From contig NZ_JAUSVX010000004.1 in the NCBI RefSeq assembly GCF_030814995.1, positions 186,001 through 250,000 on the forward strand: a DNA stretch of 64,000 bases. The letters run 5' to 3'. The stretch comes from Labrys wisconsinensis (GTDB taxonomy: Bacteria; Pseudomonadota; Alphaproteobacteria; Rhizobiales; Labraceae). This document shows positions 25,881-35,573 of this stretch, piece after piece; within the stretch, counting starts at the first letter, position 1; each line of letters opens with the position of its first letter. The position numbers were made by a program, and so were the translations under genes. The notes under the pieces were generated by a model that worked only from the letters and a program-made list of their open reading frames with translations, made no database searches and had not been told where the DNA came from.

Positions 25881-28133
25881 TCATCGAATCGTCCAGACCC
25901 CGCCGGAGAAGGTGACGCCGCGGGCCCCGTCGCCTTGGTCCGCGGCGAGCGTCCGCGGCGGGGCGTCGATCGCGCTGGTGCTGCGGCCGGCCGGTACGTT
26001 GCGGGCCTGGTCCATCAGCTGCTGGATGTCGAGGAGCACGGCGGCGCTGCCGCGCGACAGCGTGCCGGGATGCTGCGGCGAGACCACGGCCGGCAGGCCC
26101 TCGGGCTGCGCCGCGGCCACCAGCTCCTTGCCGCCCTTGCCACCCTTGGCGTCGAAGGGCGGCACCCCGAGGATCGGCCGCAGGACGACGCCCTGATGCG
26201 CCACGCTCATCACCTGCTGCCACACCATCGCCGGCAGGGTGCCGCCGGTCATCTTGTTGGTGGGCTTGTAGTCGTCGTTGCCGAGCCAGACGCCGCCGAC
26301 GAAATTGCCGGTGAAGCCCATGAACCACGCGTCGCGATAGGCGTTGGTGGTGCCGGTCTTGCCGGCCACCTTGATGCCGGGCAGCTGCGCCTTCCTGCCG
26401 GTGCCGTTCTCGACCACGCTGTTCAGCATGCTGTTCATCTCCGCGATGATCGGCGGGTTGATCACCAGCGGATTCTCCTTGGCCGGATCGAACCGGTAGA
26501 TGAGGTCGCCCTTGGAATCGCGGATTTCGAGCGCGGCGTGCGGGCTCGCCTTGTAGCCGCCTGAGGAGAACACGCCGTAGGCGCCGGTCATCTCGATCAG
26601 GTCCACGGCTTCCACGCCGATCGGCAGGGCCCAGCTTTCCTTCAGATCGGTCTCGATGCCCATGCGGTGCGCGGTGTCGATGATCAGCCGGCGGCCGTCC
26701 ACCGCGCTCTTGCCCATGGCCAGCGACAGCTTGACCGGGATGATGTTGATCGAGCGTGTCAGCGCCGTCATCAGGGTCACCGGCCCGGCGAAGCTGCGGC
26801 CGTAGTTCTGCGGGCACCAGTTCTTGATGCAGAGCGGGGAATCGACCACCACCGATTGCGGCGTGAACCCGTTCATCATCGCCGTGGTGTAGACGAAGGG
26901 CTTGAAGGAGGAGCCGGGCTGGCGCAACGCGTCGGTCGCGCGGTTGAACTGGCTCTGGCTGTAGTCGCGCCCGCCGACCATGGCGCGCACCGCGCCGTCG
27001 GGGTCCATGATGACGATGGCGCCCTGATGGGCGTTGTAGTCGGTGCCGTACTGCCGGAGCATGGTCTCGAGCGTGTTCTCCGCCGTGCGCTGGATCACGG
27101 GATCCAGGGCGGTCTTCACCACGAACACCGACGAGTCGCCGAGCTGGCCGTCATCCGCCATCTCGGCGATCTGGCCATAGGCCCAGTCGAGATAGTAGTC
27201 GGGCGCCTGCGATGCCGAGCGGTCGACCGGGGTGGCCGGCGAGCGCCGCGCCCCATAGACCTGCCCCTCGGACATGAAGCCGGCATCGACGATGTTGCTG
27301 AGCACCTGGTTGGCCCGGGCGCGCGCGGCGGCAAGGTTGTTGGTCGGGGCGTATTTCGACGGCGCCTTGAACAGCCCGGCCAGCATCGCCGCCTCGGCCA
27401 GCGACACGTCGCGCACCGACTTGCCGAAATAATATTGCGCCGCCGCCTCGATGCCGAAGGCGCCGCCGCCCATATAGGCGCGGTCGAGATAGAGCTTGAG
27501 GATCTCGTCCTTGGTCAGGTGGCTTTCCAGCCAGAGCGCGAGATAGGCCTCCTTGATCTTGCGCTGGATCGTGCGCTCGTTCGACAGGAACAGGTTCTTG
27601 GCCAGCTGCTGGGTCAGCGACGAGCCGCCCTGGACCACGCCGTTCGCCTGGGCATTGGCGGCGATGGCGCGGAAGGTGCCGACGATGTCGATGCCGAAAT
27701 GCTCGTAGAAGCGCCGGTCCTCGGTGGCGAGCACGGCCTTGATCACATAGTCCGGCATTTCGCTGAGCTCGACCGAATCATTGCGGCGGATGCCGCGCTG
27801 GCCGATCGGCTCGCCGTAGCGGTCGAGGAAGGTGACGGCGAGGTCGGCCCGCTTCAGCCAGTCGCCTGCCGTGTCCTGGAAGGCCGGCACGGCGAGGGAG
27901 AGCGCAAGCACCGCGCCGGCGAGCCCGAACGTCAGCCCGTCGCAGGCGAGCTCGACCGCGACGCGGCGCCAGCCGGTGACATGGAAGCGGTTGGAGAAGG
28001 CGTAGATCGCCTCGAAGCCGGCGCGGATCGCCTGCCACACCGCATAGACCGCGCTGTCCAGCCAGGAATCCAGCCGCAGCGCCTCGCGGCGCACGCGCCC
28101 GAAAAAGCCGGGCCTGGGCAGCTTCTCGGTCAC
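25881..28133 (-). CDS. Class A penicillin-binding protein (PBP1A family)
   Basis: The 750-residue bifunctional enzyme polymerises and cross-links peptidoglycan. A membrane anchor (about residues 66-88) precedes the GT51 glycosyltransferase domain with catalytic Glu in AVLATEDRRFYEHFGIDI, GGSSLTQQLAKNLFLS and RKIKEAYLALWLE. The transpeptidase domain has SxxK in RQPGSSFKPF, SxN in TRSINIIP and KTGT in VAGKTGTTNAYRDAWF. The long Pro-rich C-terminus is disordered. The TTTAC/GTAAA repeat 36 bp upstream (28169-28183) is a possible control site. Confidence 0.93.
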   Translation of the reverse strand: MTEKLPRPGFFGRVRREALRLDSWLDSAVYAVWQAIRAGFEAIYAFSNRFHVTGWRRVAVELACDGLTFGLAGAVLALSLAVPAFQDTAGDWLKRADLAVTFLDRYGEPIGQRGIRRNDSVELSEMPDYVIKAVLATEDRRFYEHFGIDIVGTFRAIAANAQANGVVQGGSSLTQQLAKNLFLSNERTIQRKIKEAYLALWLESHLTKDEILKLYLDRAYMGGGAFGIEAAAQYYFGKSVRDVSLAEAAMLAGLFKAPSKYAPTNNLAAARARANQVLSNIVDAGFMSEGQVYGARRSPATPVDRSASQAPDYYLDWAYGQIAEMADDGQLGDSSVFVVKTALDPVIQRTAENTLETMLRQYGTDYNAHQGAIVIMDPDGAVRAMVGGRDYSQSQFNRATDALRQPGSSFKPFVYTTAMMNGFTPQSVVVDSPLCIKNWCPQNYGRSFAGPVTLMTALTRSINIIPVKLSLAMGKSAVDGRRLIIDTAHRMGIETDLKESWALPIGVEAVDLIEMTGAYGVFSSGGYKASPHAALEIRDSKGDLIYRFDPAKENPLVINPPIIAEMNSMLNSVVENGTGRKAQLPGIKVAGKTGTTNAYRDAWFMGFTGNFVGGVWLGNDDYKPTNKMTGGTLPAMVWQQVMSVAHQGVVLRPILGVPPFDAKGGKGGKELVAAAQPEGLPAVVSPQHPGTLSRGSAAVLLDIQQLMDQARNVPAGRSTSAIDAPPRTLAADQGDGARGVTFSGGVWTIR

Positions 28134-28404
28134 GGTCTGGCGGCTTTCCTCGAATGACGCAGGAAATATTTACCCATTGTAAACCCTTCCGGGAAGGCTG
28201 CCGCGCCACGATCGCTCGATATGATGAACGGCCGGGCGCCGAGGGCAAGAGGCGCCCCGGGTGCTTGTCCACATGCCGTTGCGGAGGGACGGCGGCGCGC
28301 GCCGTGCATCCCAGCGGCCGGCCGGGCCTTCCGGCCCCCCTCCAGCCTCTTTCCGCGCGCGGGCTTCCGGTCCACAATCGGCGCACTCGGCAGGTTGATG
28401 GATC

Positions 28405-29748
28405 ATGACGGCGCGTGCAATCCGGGGAGCGGCGATCACCTTCGTGGCGGACCCGTTCCTGGTCGATCCGGCCGAGGCGCTGGTGCATATCGACGACGCG
28501 CTGATCCTGATCGAGGACGGGCGAATCGTGTCCGTCGGTGCCTTCGCTGCCGCCGAAGTCCCGGCGGGCGTGCCGGTGGAGCATTATCCCGACGCCCTGC
28601 TGGCGTCGGGCTTCATCGACACCCACGTGCATTATTCGCAGCTGGAGATGGTCGGCGCCTTCGGCGCCCGGCTCCTGGAATGGCTGGAGCGCTACACCTT
28701 CCCCGCCGAGCTGCGGTTTGCCGACAAGGCTCATGCCGACCGCGTGGCGGCGTTGTTCCTGCGCGAGTTGCTGCGCAACGGCACGACCACGGCCTGCGTC
28801 CACTGCACCGTGCATCCGCAGTCCGTCGATGCGTTCTTCGAGGAGTCCGAGCGCTTCAACACCCGGATGATCGCGGGCAAGGTGCTGATGGACCGGAACG
28901 CGCCGGCCGGCCTCACCGACACGCCCGAGCGCGGCTATGCCGAATCCAAGGCGCTGATCGAGCGCTGGCACGGCCGGGGCCGGCAGCTCTACTGCATCAC
29001 GCCGCGCTTCGCCCCGACCTCGACCCCGGCCCAGCTCGAGGCCGCCGGGCGGCTGTGGCGGGAGCACCCGACTGCCTATGTCCAGACCCATCTCAGCGAG
29101 GACGCGGCCGAGGTCGCCTGGGTGCGGGAGCTGTTTCCGGAGGCCGACAACTATCTCGACGTCTATCACCGGGCCGGGCTCACCGGCCGGCGGGCGATCT
29201 TCGCCCACGGCATCCATCTCGACGAGGACGAGTTCTGCCTCTGCCACCGCACCGGGTCGGCGCTGTCGCACTGCCCGACCTCGAACCTGTTCCTCGGCTC
29301 CGGCCTGTTCCGGGCCTTCGAGGCCAAGCGCGCCGACCGCCCGGTGTTCACCGGCCTCGGCACCGATGTCGGCGGCGGCACCAGCCTGTCGCAGCTCCAG
29401 ACCCTCAACGAGGCCTACAAGGTGGCGGCGCTGAACGCCACGGCGGGGCGCGGCGAGAAGCTGCGGCCGGCCCAGGCCTTCTATCTCGCCACCCGCGGCG
29501 GCGCCGAGGCGCTGGCCCTGGAGGATACCATCGGCTCGCTGGCGCCGGGCTGCGAGGCCGATATCGTCGTGCTCGACCTCAAGGCTTCGCCCCTGGTCGC
29601 ATTCCGCCTGCAGGCGGCGCCGACCATCGAGGACAAGCTCTTCGCCCTGATGACGCTCGCCGACGAGCGCACGGTGCGCGCCACCTACGTCGCGGGCGAG
29701 AAGGCCTATGACCGGGACGCGGCGGAACCGTTCCGCCACGCCCGCTGA
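28405..29748 (+). CDS. guaD: Guanine deaminase
   Basis: The 447-residue amidohydrolase converts guanine to xanthine in purine breakdown. Zinc ligands His74 and His76 lie in GFIDTHVHYSQLEM, with further His in YVQTHLSED and FAHGIHL and Asp in LGTDVGGGTSLSQLQ. The PTSNLFLGSGLFR segment is typical of GuaD rather than other deaminases. The gene stands alone between the PBP gene and the YidB-like gene. Confidence 0.92.
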   Translation: MTARAIRGAAITFVADPFLVDPAEALVHIDDALILIEDGRIVSVGAFAAAEVPAGVPVEHYPDALLASGFIDTHVHYSQLEMVGAFGARLLEWLERYTFPAELRFADKAHADRVAALFLRELLRNGTTTACVHCTVHPQSVDAFFEESERFNTRMIAGKVLMDRNAPAGLTDTPERGYAESKALIERWHGRGRQLYCITPRFAPTSTPAQLEAAGRLWREHPTAYVQTHLSEDAAEVAWVRELFPEADNYLDVYHRAGLTGRRAIFAHGIHLDEDEFCLCHRTGSALSHCPTSNLFLGSGLFRAFEAKRADRPVFTGLGTDVGGGTSLSQLQTLNEAYKVAALNATAGRGEKLRPAQAFYLATRGGAEALALEDTIGSLAPGCEADIVVLDLKASPLVAFRLQAAPTIEDKLFALMTLADERTVRATYVAGEKAYDRDAAEPFRHAR

Positions 29749-29796
29749 CCCCAGCGGCCTTCGGCTCGCCGGTGAGCTACGGCTCGCCAGCGGCCC

Positions 29797-30150
29797 TCAG
29801 CTCGTCGGCGGCAGCGTGCCGGTCGGGCTGGCCTGGTCGACGGCCGTCGGCAGGTGCTGCTGCAGGAAGGCCAGGACCTTGTCGGCCGGAATCCCGAGCG
29901 ACGTGGCCAGCTGCTGGACCTGCTCGTTGCCCAGCGCGGCTTCGAGCTGGCTGGCGCTGACCGGCAGGTTCTCGCCGTTGCCGAGCCAGGAGGTGACCTG
30001 CGGGCCGAGGCCGCTGGCCTGCAGCTTGTCGATGACGCCCTGCAATCCGCCGGCGCCGGCGAGCGCCTGTGTGAGGGCGCCCGGCGCCTGGTCCGCGGCC
30101 TGGCCGAGCAGGCCGCCGAGGGCATCCTTGAGATTGTCGAAGAGGCTCAT
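29797..30150 (-). CDS. YidB-like (DUF937) protein
   Basis: The 117-residue protein begins MSLFDNLKDALGGLLGQ and contains GGLQGVIDKLQASGLGPQVTSWLGNGENLPVSASQLEAALG, the YidB/DUF937 pattern, followed by LATSLGIPADKVLAFLQQHLP. It is cytoplasmic and of unknown function; homologues are small, helical and glycine-rich. It converges with guaD. Confidence 0.9.
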   Translation of the reverse strand: MSLFDNLKDALGGLLGQAADQAPGALTQALAGAGGLQGVIDKLQASGLGPQVTSWLGNGENLPVSASQLEAALGNEQVQQLATSLGIPADKVLAFLQQHLPTAVDQASPTGTLPPTS

Positions 30151-30347
30151 CTCGTTACTCCCGATGCATGACAGGAAGGAACAGCCCGGCGTCGCCGGTG
30201 CCGGATTGGATGCCTGCGCCCCGGGTCCGTCAAGCTCAATCTCCAATTCCCGCCCGCAAATCGCTGTCAGCGCTGGAGATTTGCCGGCGAAGGGACGGCG
30301 CCGAGCGGGGCTGTCGCTTCGTCGCCTCTTCCTGATACAATATCAGC

Positions 30348-30830
30348 ATGACCGAACATGTCGTCGAACCCTTCTGGAAGGCCAAGTCGCTCGAAGCCCT
30401 CGCGCCGGACGAGTGGGAGAGCCTGTGCGACGGCTGCGGGCGCTGCTGCCTGGTGAAGCTGGAGGAGGACGAGACGAGCCGGACCTACTTCACCGACGTC
30501 GCCTGCTTCATGCTCGACTGTGTGAGCTGCCAGTGCTCGGACTATCCCGACCGCAAGCGCCACGTCCCGGACTGCGTGACGCTGACGCCCGATCTCGTGC
30601 GCAGCATCGACTGGCTGCCGCCGACCTGCGCCTATCGGCTGGTGGCCGGCGGCGAGGATCTCTACTGGTGGCACCCGCTGGTGTCGGGCGATCCGGACAC
30701 CGTGCACGCGGCCGGCATCTCGGTGCGCGGGCGGGTCCGGCTGAACGACAGGCAGGTCGGCGAGGACGACTGGCAGGACCATATCGTGCGCTGGCCGATG
30801 CGCGTACCCAAGCAGGCGCGGCGGCGCTGA
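30348..30830 (+). CDS. YcgN/UPF0260 cysteine-cluster protein
   Basis: The 160-residue protein has the YkgJ/YcgN cysteine cluster: CDGCGRCC (about residues 27-34), then [14 protein letters not shown] (about 53-66) and two further Cys ([15 protein letters not shown]). It likely binds a metal or Fe-S cluster. The length and the [10 protein letters not shown] start match UPF0260. Function is unproven. Confidence 0.93.
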   Translation: MTEHVVEPFWKAKSLEALAPDEWESLCDGCGRCCLVKLEEDETSRTYFTDVACFMLDCVSCQCSDYPDRKRHVPDCVTLTPDLVRSIDWLPPTCAYRLVAGGEDLYWWHPLVSGDPDTVHAAGISVRGRVRLNDRQVGEDDWQDHIVRWPMRVPKQARRR

Positions 30831-30920
30831 GGGCGCCGCAGCAGCGGCCGGCCTGTCGCGGAACTCGCGGCGGGCCGGCAGCGTTCTGGTTTTGTTGCGT
30901 CTCGCTCCCGGGAGATCGTC

Positions 30921-31166
30921 ATGAGAAAGCTGAATCTCTGCCTCTGCATCGCCATTCTCGGCCTCTCGGCCGGCATGCCGGCCGAGGCCCGGCAGCGCCA
31001 GGCCGGCCCGACCGAGCAGGAGATGATCGCGCGCTACTACAACGATCCCTATTACGGCTATCAGGGCGGCAAGGTCTGCCCGCGCTGGTGCCCGAACGAC
31101 CGCACGCCCTGCGATCCGCCGAACTTCAAATATGCGGACGGGCGCTGCGACCCTTCGAATCGCTGA
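30921..31166 (+). CDS. Small secreted cysteine-containing protein
   Basis: The 81-residue product has a signal peptide (LNLCLCIAILGLSAGMPAEA, cleavage likely after residue 23) and a mature part of about 58 residues with repeated Tyr (YYNDPYYGY) and four Cys (CPRWC, PCDPP, GRCDP), which could form two disulfides. CGGGAGATC lies 7 nt upstream of the ATG. No family is recognised. It ends 21 bp from a convergent trypsin-like protease gene. Confidence 0.68.
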   Translation: MRKLNLCLCIAILGLSAGMPAEARQRQAGPTEQEMIARYYNDPYYGYQGGKVCPRWCPNDRTPCDPPNFKYADGRCDPSNR

Positions 31167-31187
31167 ACCTGGGCTGCGGGGCGCGGC

Positions 31188-31982
31188 TCAGCGGAAGACC
31201 ACCGTCGAGCCGGCCTTGTTGGCCATCTCCTGGATGTAGCTGCGATAGGCCGGCACTGCGGTGACGGCGGTGATGGCGCCGCAATCATAGCCGCGCCCGG
31301 CGATCACGGCGGAGATGACGCCGACCAGCACGGTTCCCGAGGCGGTGCGGCGGAAGACCGGGCCGCCGCTGTCGCCGCGGCAGATGCCGGTGCGGGCGCT
31401 GCGTGCCTTCAGCTTGCCCTCGCGGTCGATCAGGAAGAGCTGCTTGGAGGGGTCATAGACCTTGTCCAGCATCGCGAAATGCATCTCGCGCAGCGTCCCG
31501 GCCGAGGCGATGCGGCGGTCGCGGTTCATGCCGAAGCCAGCGGCGAGCACGTCCACGAACTGGTTGTCGTTGGGCACGCTGGCGGCCAGCGTCACCGGCG
31601 TCAGCCAATTGGGGAAGTCGCGGTCGGAGCGCAGCAGGGCGATGTCGTTGAGCGGCGCGCCGGTGCCCAGCGCCCGCACGTCGAATTCCGGATGCACCGC
31701 CACCTGCACGCCCATCGCGAACCGGAAGCGGAAGTCCGGATTGAGCGCGCGGATCTTGTAGTCGCCGCGCCCGGCCAGGAAGCAATGCGCCGCGGTCAGC
31801 ACCAGCCGGCGCGAGACCACCGTCCCGGTGCACTGGGTGCCCCCCGGTCCCTTGATCTGCACGACGCTGCGCCGGATGCCGGCGGGGTCGCTGGAGGCGG
31901 CGCCCCCCTTGATGGCGAGGGCGGGAACGGTCGCCGCCAGAAGGGCGGCGAGGGCCAGGGCGCTACGAAGACGGATGCTCAT
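31188..31982 (-). CDS. Secreted trypsin-like serine protease
   Basis: The 264-residue protease has a signal peptide (about residues 1-22) and a chymotrypsin-fold domain with the full triad: His66 in VLTAAHC, Asp113 in NDIALLRSD and Ser205 in CRGDSGGP. Cys pairs (51/67 and 201/232, by position) fit the usual disulfides. No pro-domain or C-terminal anchor is seen. It is the second of two such genes on this strand, 87 bp after the first. Confidence 0.9.
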   Translation of the reverse strand: MSIRLRSALALAALLAATVPALAIKGGAASSDPAGIRRSVVQIKGPGGTQCTGTVVSRRLVLTAAHCFLAGRGDYKIRALNPDFRFRFAMGVQVAVHPEFDVRALGTGAPLNDIALLRSDRDFPNWLTPVTLAASVPNDNQFVDVLAAGFGMNRDRRIASAGTLREMHFAMLDKVYDPSKQLFLIDREGKLKARSARTGICRGDSGGPVFRRTASGTVLVGVISAVIAGRGYDCGAITAVTAVPAYRSYIQEMANKAGSTVVFR

Positions 31983-32068
31983 GCATCGACACTATTGGGA
32001 GCCGCGTTCATGCGCCAGCATGAAACGTCGATGATGAAGAAACCGTCTTCGCGGCGACCTGCCGCAGG

Positions 32069-32833
32069 TCACGGCAGCGGCGCGCCGAGCCGGGCTGCCG
32101 CCTGACGGATCCAGGGCAGGGCGGTGCCGATCAGCGCCACGCCGGTGAAGCCGCCGCAGCCGCGCTGGCCTTCCTCGCCGAGCGCCGAGCCGAGGACGCC
32201 GACGAGGACCGGCGCCGTCGCCGCACCCGCAGCGTCGCTGACGCGGAAGACCGGTCCGCCGGAATCGCCCTGGCAGGCCCCGATCTCGCGCTTGCCGGGA
32301 TCCTGCAGGCGCAGCTGGATGCGCGACTGCAGCGGCACGCCCGTCAGCGTCGCCTGCCGCAGCGTGCCGCCGGTCTTGCCGTCGCCGCGGACCGAAAGGC
32401 CGAACCCGGCAAAGCTGTAGCGCGCGCCCATCACCCCGGCCTCGGGCGTGGACGGCAGCGCGATCGGGGCATAGCCGCCGGGCAGCGGCGCCTTGAGCGT
32501 CGCCAGCGCCAGGTCGACGACGAAGCGGCGCTTGGCATAGGCCGCCGGGTCGAACTGGGGATGCAAGGTGATCGCCGTGAGCTCGCCGAGGACCGGCTGA
32601 GCGCCCGCATAGGTCAGGAGCCGGTAGTTGGCCCCGGGGCGCACGCAATGGCCGGCGGTGAGCAGCAGCCGCGGCCCGAGCACGGCGGCCGAGCAGAAGC
32701 TGCCGCGGTCCGAGACGATCATCACCACCTGCGCCGCCGTGCCGGCCTCGGCCGCCTGCCCGCCGACGACGGCTTGCGCAGGGGCGGCCGGGGCCAGGGC
32801 GAGGGCGGCGAGGAGGGGGATGAGACGGCGCAT
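32069..32833 (-). CDS. Secreted trypsin-like serine protease
   Basis: The 254-residue protease has a signal peptide (LIPLLAALALAPAAPAQA) ending near residue 21 and mature VVGGQAA, resembling an activated N-terminus. The triad is His62 (TAGHC), Asp107 (VVDLALATL) and Ser191 (GACQGDSGGPVF). The start at MRRLIPLL gives a clean signal peptide; longer upstream reading is not supported. It is related to but clearly diverged from the neighbouring protease, so the pair probably came from an old duplication. Confidence 0.9.
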   Translation of the reverse strand: MRRLIPLLAALALAPAAPAQAVVGGQAAEAGTAAQVVMIVSDRGSFCSAAVLGPRLLLTAGHCVRPGANYRLLTYAGAQPVLGELTAITLHPQFDPAAYAKRRFVVDLALATLKAPLPGGYAPIALPSTPEAGVMGARYSFAGFGLSVRGDGKTGGTLRQATLTGVPLQSRIQLRLQDPGKREIGACQGDSGGPVFRVSDAAGAATAPVLVGVLGSALGEEGQRGCGGFTGVALIGTALPWIRQAAARLGAPLP

Positions 32834-33105
32834 GCCGCTGCCTTGGCGGGACGGCGGGGCTTTGTCAATGACCGGGCGCATCGCCGCCCGGAGACGGCGC
32901 GCGCGTCTCTGCAGGTACTTTAGCCGGCTCATCGTGCAACCTCCTGAGCGGGTTTGCTTTTCCCGGATGGTCCGCCCGGTGGCGGCCGTTCCGTGCCCTG
33001 CCGTCGCCCGCGTCCCGGCAAGGCCGCTATTCCCAACGTGGACAAGCGCTTGCGGCCGGCTCTTTGTTCATAGCGGGTTCACTGCCGAATGTGCATAGTG
33101 CGACG

Positions 33106-33408
33106 ATGCTTCAGCTCTGCCGCAGCCTGGTCACCGCCGCCCTGCTCGCCCTCGTCGGCGGGAGTGCCTTCGCGGCGGAGTGCCTGCCGATCCCGCAGGC
33201 GCGCAAGATGGTCCAGGCCGGCCAGATCATCCCGACCCTCAAGGCGGTGCGTGCGGCCACGGCGGTCGTCGAGGGCGAGCCCATCGACGGGCGGCTGTGC
33301 GCCGTCGGCAACGCTTACCGTTATGTCGTCACAATTCTCGGTGCTGATGGACGCGTGATCCGCGTGTCCGTCGACGCGCGCTCCGGTGCCGTGCTGGGCA
33401 AGAAATAG
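33106..33408 (+). CDS. FeuN-like small periplasmic protein upstream of feuPQ
   Basis: The 100-residue protein has a signal peptide (LVTAALLALVGGSAFA, cleaved near residue 24) and a mature domain of about 75 residues resembling a PepSY repeat (IIPTLKAVRAATAVVEGE, YVVTILGADGRVIRVSVDARSG). It ends 8 nt before feuP. In Sinorhizobium a small periplasmic protein in this position, FeuN, restrains the FeuQ kinase; the size, compartment and position match, but I infer the role by position rather than sequence. Confidence 0.75.
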   Translation: MLQLCRSLVTAALLALVGGSAFAAECLPIPQARKMVQAGQIIPTLKAVRAATAVVEGEPIDGRLCAVGNAYRYVVTILGADGRVIRVSVDARSGAVLGKK

Positions 33409-33416
33409 GGTGAGCG

Positions 33417-34091
33417 ATGCGTCTTCTGGTGGTCGAGGACGACCACGATCTCAACCGCCAGATCGTGCAGGCCCTCGAGGATGCGGGCTATGCCGTCGAC
33501 CGCGCCTATGACGGCGAGGAGGGGCATTTCCTTGGCGATACCGAGCCCTACGACGCCGTGGTCCTCGATGTCGGCCTGCCGCGAATCGACGGCATCACCG
33601 TGCTGGAGCGCTGGCGCCGAGCCGGGCGGGCGATGCCCGTGCTGATTCTCACCGCCCGCGACCGCTGGTCCGACAAGGTCCAGGGCTTCGATTCCGGCGC
33701 CGACGACTATGTGGCCAAGCCCTTCCACATGGAGGAGGTGCTGGCGCGCCTGCGCGCCCTGATCCGCCGCACCACCGGCCATGCCACGAACGAGTTCGTC
33801 TGCGGCCCGGTGCGGCTCGACGCCCGGGCCGGGCGGGTGGTGGTCGACGGCAATCCGGTCAAGCTGACCTCGCACGAATACAGGCTGCTCGCCTACCTCA
33901 TGCACCATACCGGGCGCGTGGTGTCGCGCACCGAGCTGGTGGAACACCTCTACGATCAGGATTTCGATCGTGATTCCAACACGATCGAGGTGTTTGTCGG
34001 CCGCTTGCGCAAGAAGCTCGGCGTCGATGTGATCCAGACCGTGCGCGGCATGGGCTACATCCTCGCGCCACCCGACACGCTGCGCGGATGA
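33417..34091 (+). CDS. feuP: Response regulator, OmpR/PhoB type, FeuP-like
   Basis: The 224-residue regulator has a receiver domain with phospho-acceptor Asp51 (YDAVVLDVGLP), Thr in VLILTARD and Lys in YVAKPFHMEE, then a winged-helix DNA-binding domain (about 125-220) with VKLTSHEYRLLAYLMHHTGRVVSRTEL and VGRLRKKLGVDVIQTVRGMGYIL. It overlaps the kinase gene by 4 nt (ATGA). Rhizobial FeuP/FeuQ responds to envelope and osmotic conditions. Confidence 0.92.
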   Translation: MRLLVVEDDHDLNRQIVQALEDAGYAVDRAYDGEEGHFLGDTEPYDAVVLDVGLPRIDGITVLERWRRAGRAMPVLILTARDRWSDKVQGFDSGADDYVAKPFHMEEVLARLRALIRRTTGHATNEFVCGPVRLDARAGRVVVDGNPVKLTSHEYRLLAYLMHHTGRVVSRTELVEHLYDQDFDRDSNTIEVFVGRLRKKLGVDVIQTVRGMGYILAPPDTLRG

Positions 34092-35476
34092 CCACCCGGT
34101 CGCTGGCGTTCCGCCTCTTCGCCTCGGCCGCGGCCTGGGTCGTCGCCGTGCTCCTCATCGCCGGCCTGCTGCTGGTCTCCTACTACCAGCACGCCACCGA
34201 GAAGGCGTTCGACGAGCGCCTGCACGTCTATCTCAAGACGCTGGTCGCCGACCTCGCCCGTCGCGACGTCGGCGACCGCACCGCGCCGGGAGCGCTCGGC
34301 GAGCCGCGTTTCGAGCTGCCCCTGTCGGGCTGGTACTGGCAGATCAGCCGGATCGACAAGGCCGAGAACGGCGGCGAGCGCGGCGACAGCAACGGCTCCA
34401 AGTCGCTGTTCGAAGCCTCGCTGCCGAGCCTGGAGGAGCTCGGCGTGCCGGCCGAGGAGGGCGGCGTGCGCGAGGCCTATATCAACGGGCCGGACGGGCG
34501 ACGGCTGCGTGCCGTCGAGCGCCTGATCGACCTCGGCGAGGACGGCCGCTACCGCATCACCGTGGCCGGGCCGGCCGACGAGATCGATGCCGAGATCGCC
34601 GATTTCCAGCGCGCCCTGCTCATGACCTTCGCCTTCCTCGGCGTCGGCCTGGTCGGCTCGACGCTGCTGCAGGTGCGATTCGGCCTGCTGCCGCTCAAGC
34701 GCATGAGCCAGACGCTCGCCGCCATGCGGGCCGGCCGCGCCGAGAAGCTGCCGCCCGACCTGCCGGACGAGATCGCACCGCTGGCGCGCGAGCTCGACGC
34801 GCTGGTCGATTCCAACCGCCAGGTGGTGGAGCGCGCCCGCACCCATGTCGGCAATCTGGCGCATGCCCTCAAGACGCCGCTCTCGGTCATCGCCAACGAG
34901 GCCGAGGCCGCCTCGCCCGCGGGCATGCCGGGCAAGATGCTGCAGCAGGTCGCGGTGATGCGCGAGCAGATCGACCACCACCTGCAGCGCGCCCGCATCG
35001 CCGCCGCCGTCAGCGTCGTCGGCACGGTCACCGAGGTCGCGCCGGTGGTCGACGGGCTGGTGCGGGCGATGGAAAAGATCCACCGCGACAAGGGCCTGAC
35101 CATCCATGTCGCCATGGCGGAGGGCTTGCGCTTCCGCGGCGAGCGGCAGGACCTGGAGGAGATGGTCGGCAACCTCGTCGACAATGCCTGCAAATGGGCG
35201 GCCTCGCGGGTCGAGATCGCCGCCCGTGCCGCGGACCAGGCCGGCGCCGCGGTCGCGATCCTGGTCATCGACGACGACGGGCCGGGCCTGCCGGCGGAAA
35301 AGCGCGACGAGGTCGCCCATCGTGGCCGCCGCCTGGACGAGACCAAGCCCGGTGCCGGCCTCGGCCTGGCCATCGTCACCGATCTCGTCCTGCTCTATCG
35401 CGGCCGCTTCCGCCTGGAGGCGGCGCCCTCGGGTGGCGTCAGGGCCGTGCTGGAGCTGCCGGCGGTGAGCCGGTGA
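34088..35476 (+). CDS. feuQ: Sensor histidine kinase, FeuQ-like
   Basis: The 462-residue kinase has transmembrane segments at about residues 9-32 and 175-196 flanking a ~140-residue periplasmic sensor, then a HAMP-like linker, the HisKA domain with His259 (NLAHALKTPLSV) and the ATPase domain with NLVDNACKWA, DDDGPGLP and GAGLGLAIV. The H-box HALKTP is the PhoQ/FeuQ type. Translation is coupled to feuP. Confidence 0.92.
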   Translation: MTTRSLAFRLFASAAAWVVAVLLIAGLLLVSYYQHATEKAFDERLHVYLKTLVADLARRDVGDRTAPGALGEPRFELPLSGWYWQISRIDKAENGGERGDSNGSKSLFEASLPSLEELGVPAEEGGVREAYINGPDGRRLRAVERLIDLGEDGRYRITVAGPADEIDAEIADFQRALLMTFAFLGVGLVGSTLLQVRFGLLPLKRMSQTLAAMRAGRAEKLPPDLPDEIAPLARELDALVDSNRQVVERARTHVGNLAHALKTPLSVIANEAEAASPAGMPGKMLQQVAVMREQIDHHLQRARIAAAVSVVGTVTEVAPVVDGLVRAMEKIHRDKGLTIHVAMAEGLRFRGERQDLEEMVGNLVDNACKWAASRVEIAARAADQAGAAVAILVIDDDGPGLPAEKRDEVAHRGRRLDETKPGAGLGLAIVTDLVLLYRGRFRLEAAPSGGVRAVLELPAVSR

Positions 35477-35573
35477 CGGGACGGCGGTCGTGGCGATCGG
35501 GCGGTTCCAAGCCCGCGCAAGAGCGGTTAGGCTCGACGCCGATTCTGTGGACGCAACCATGGGAGCTTGCGGC

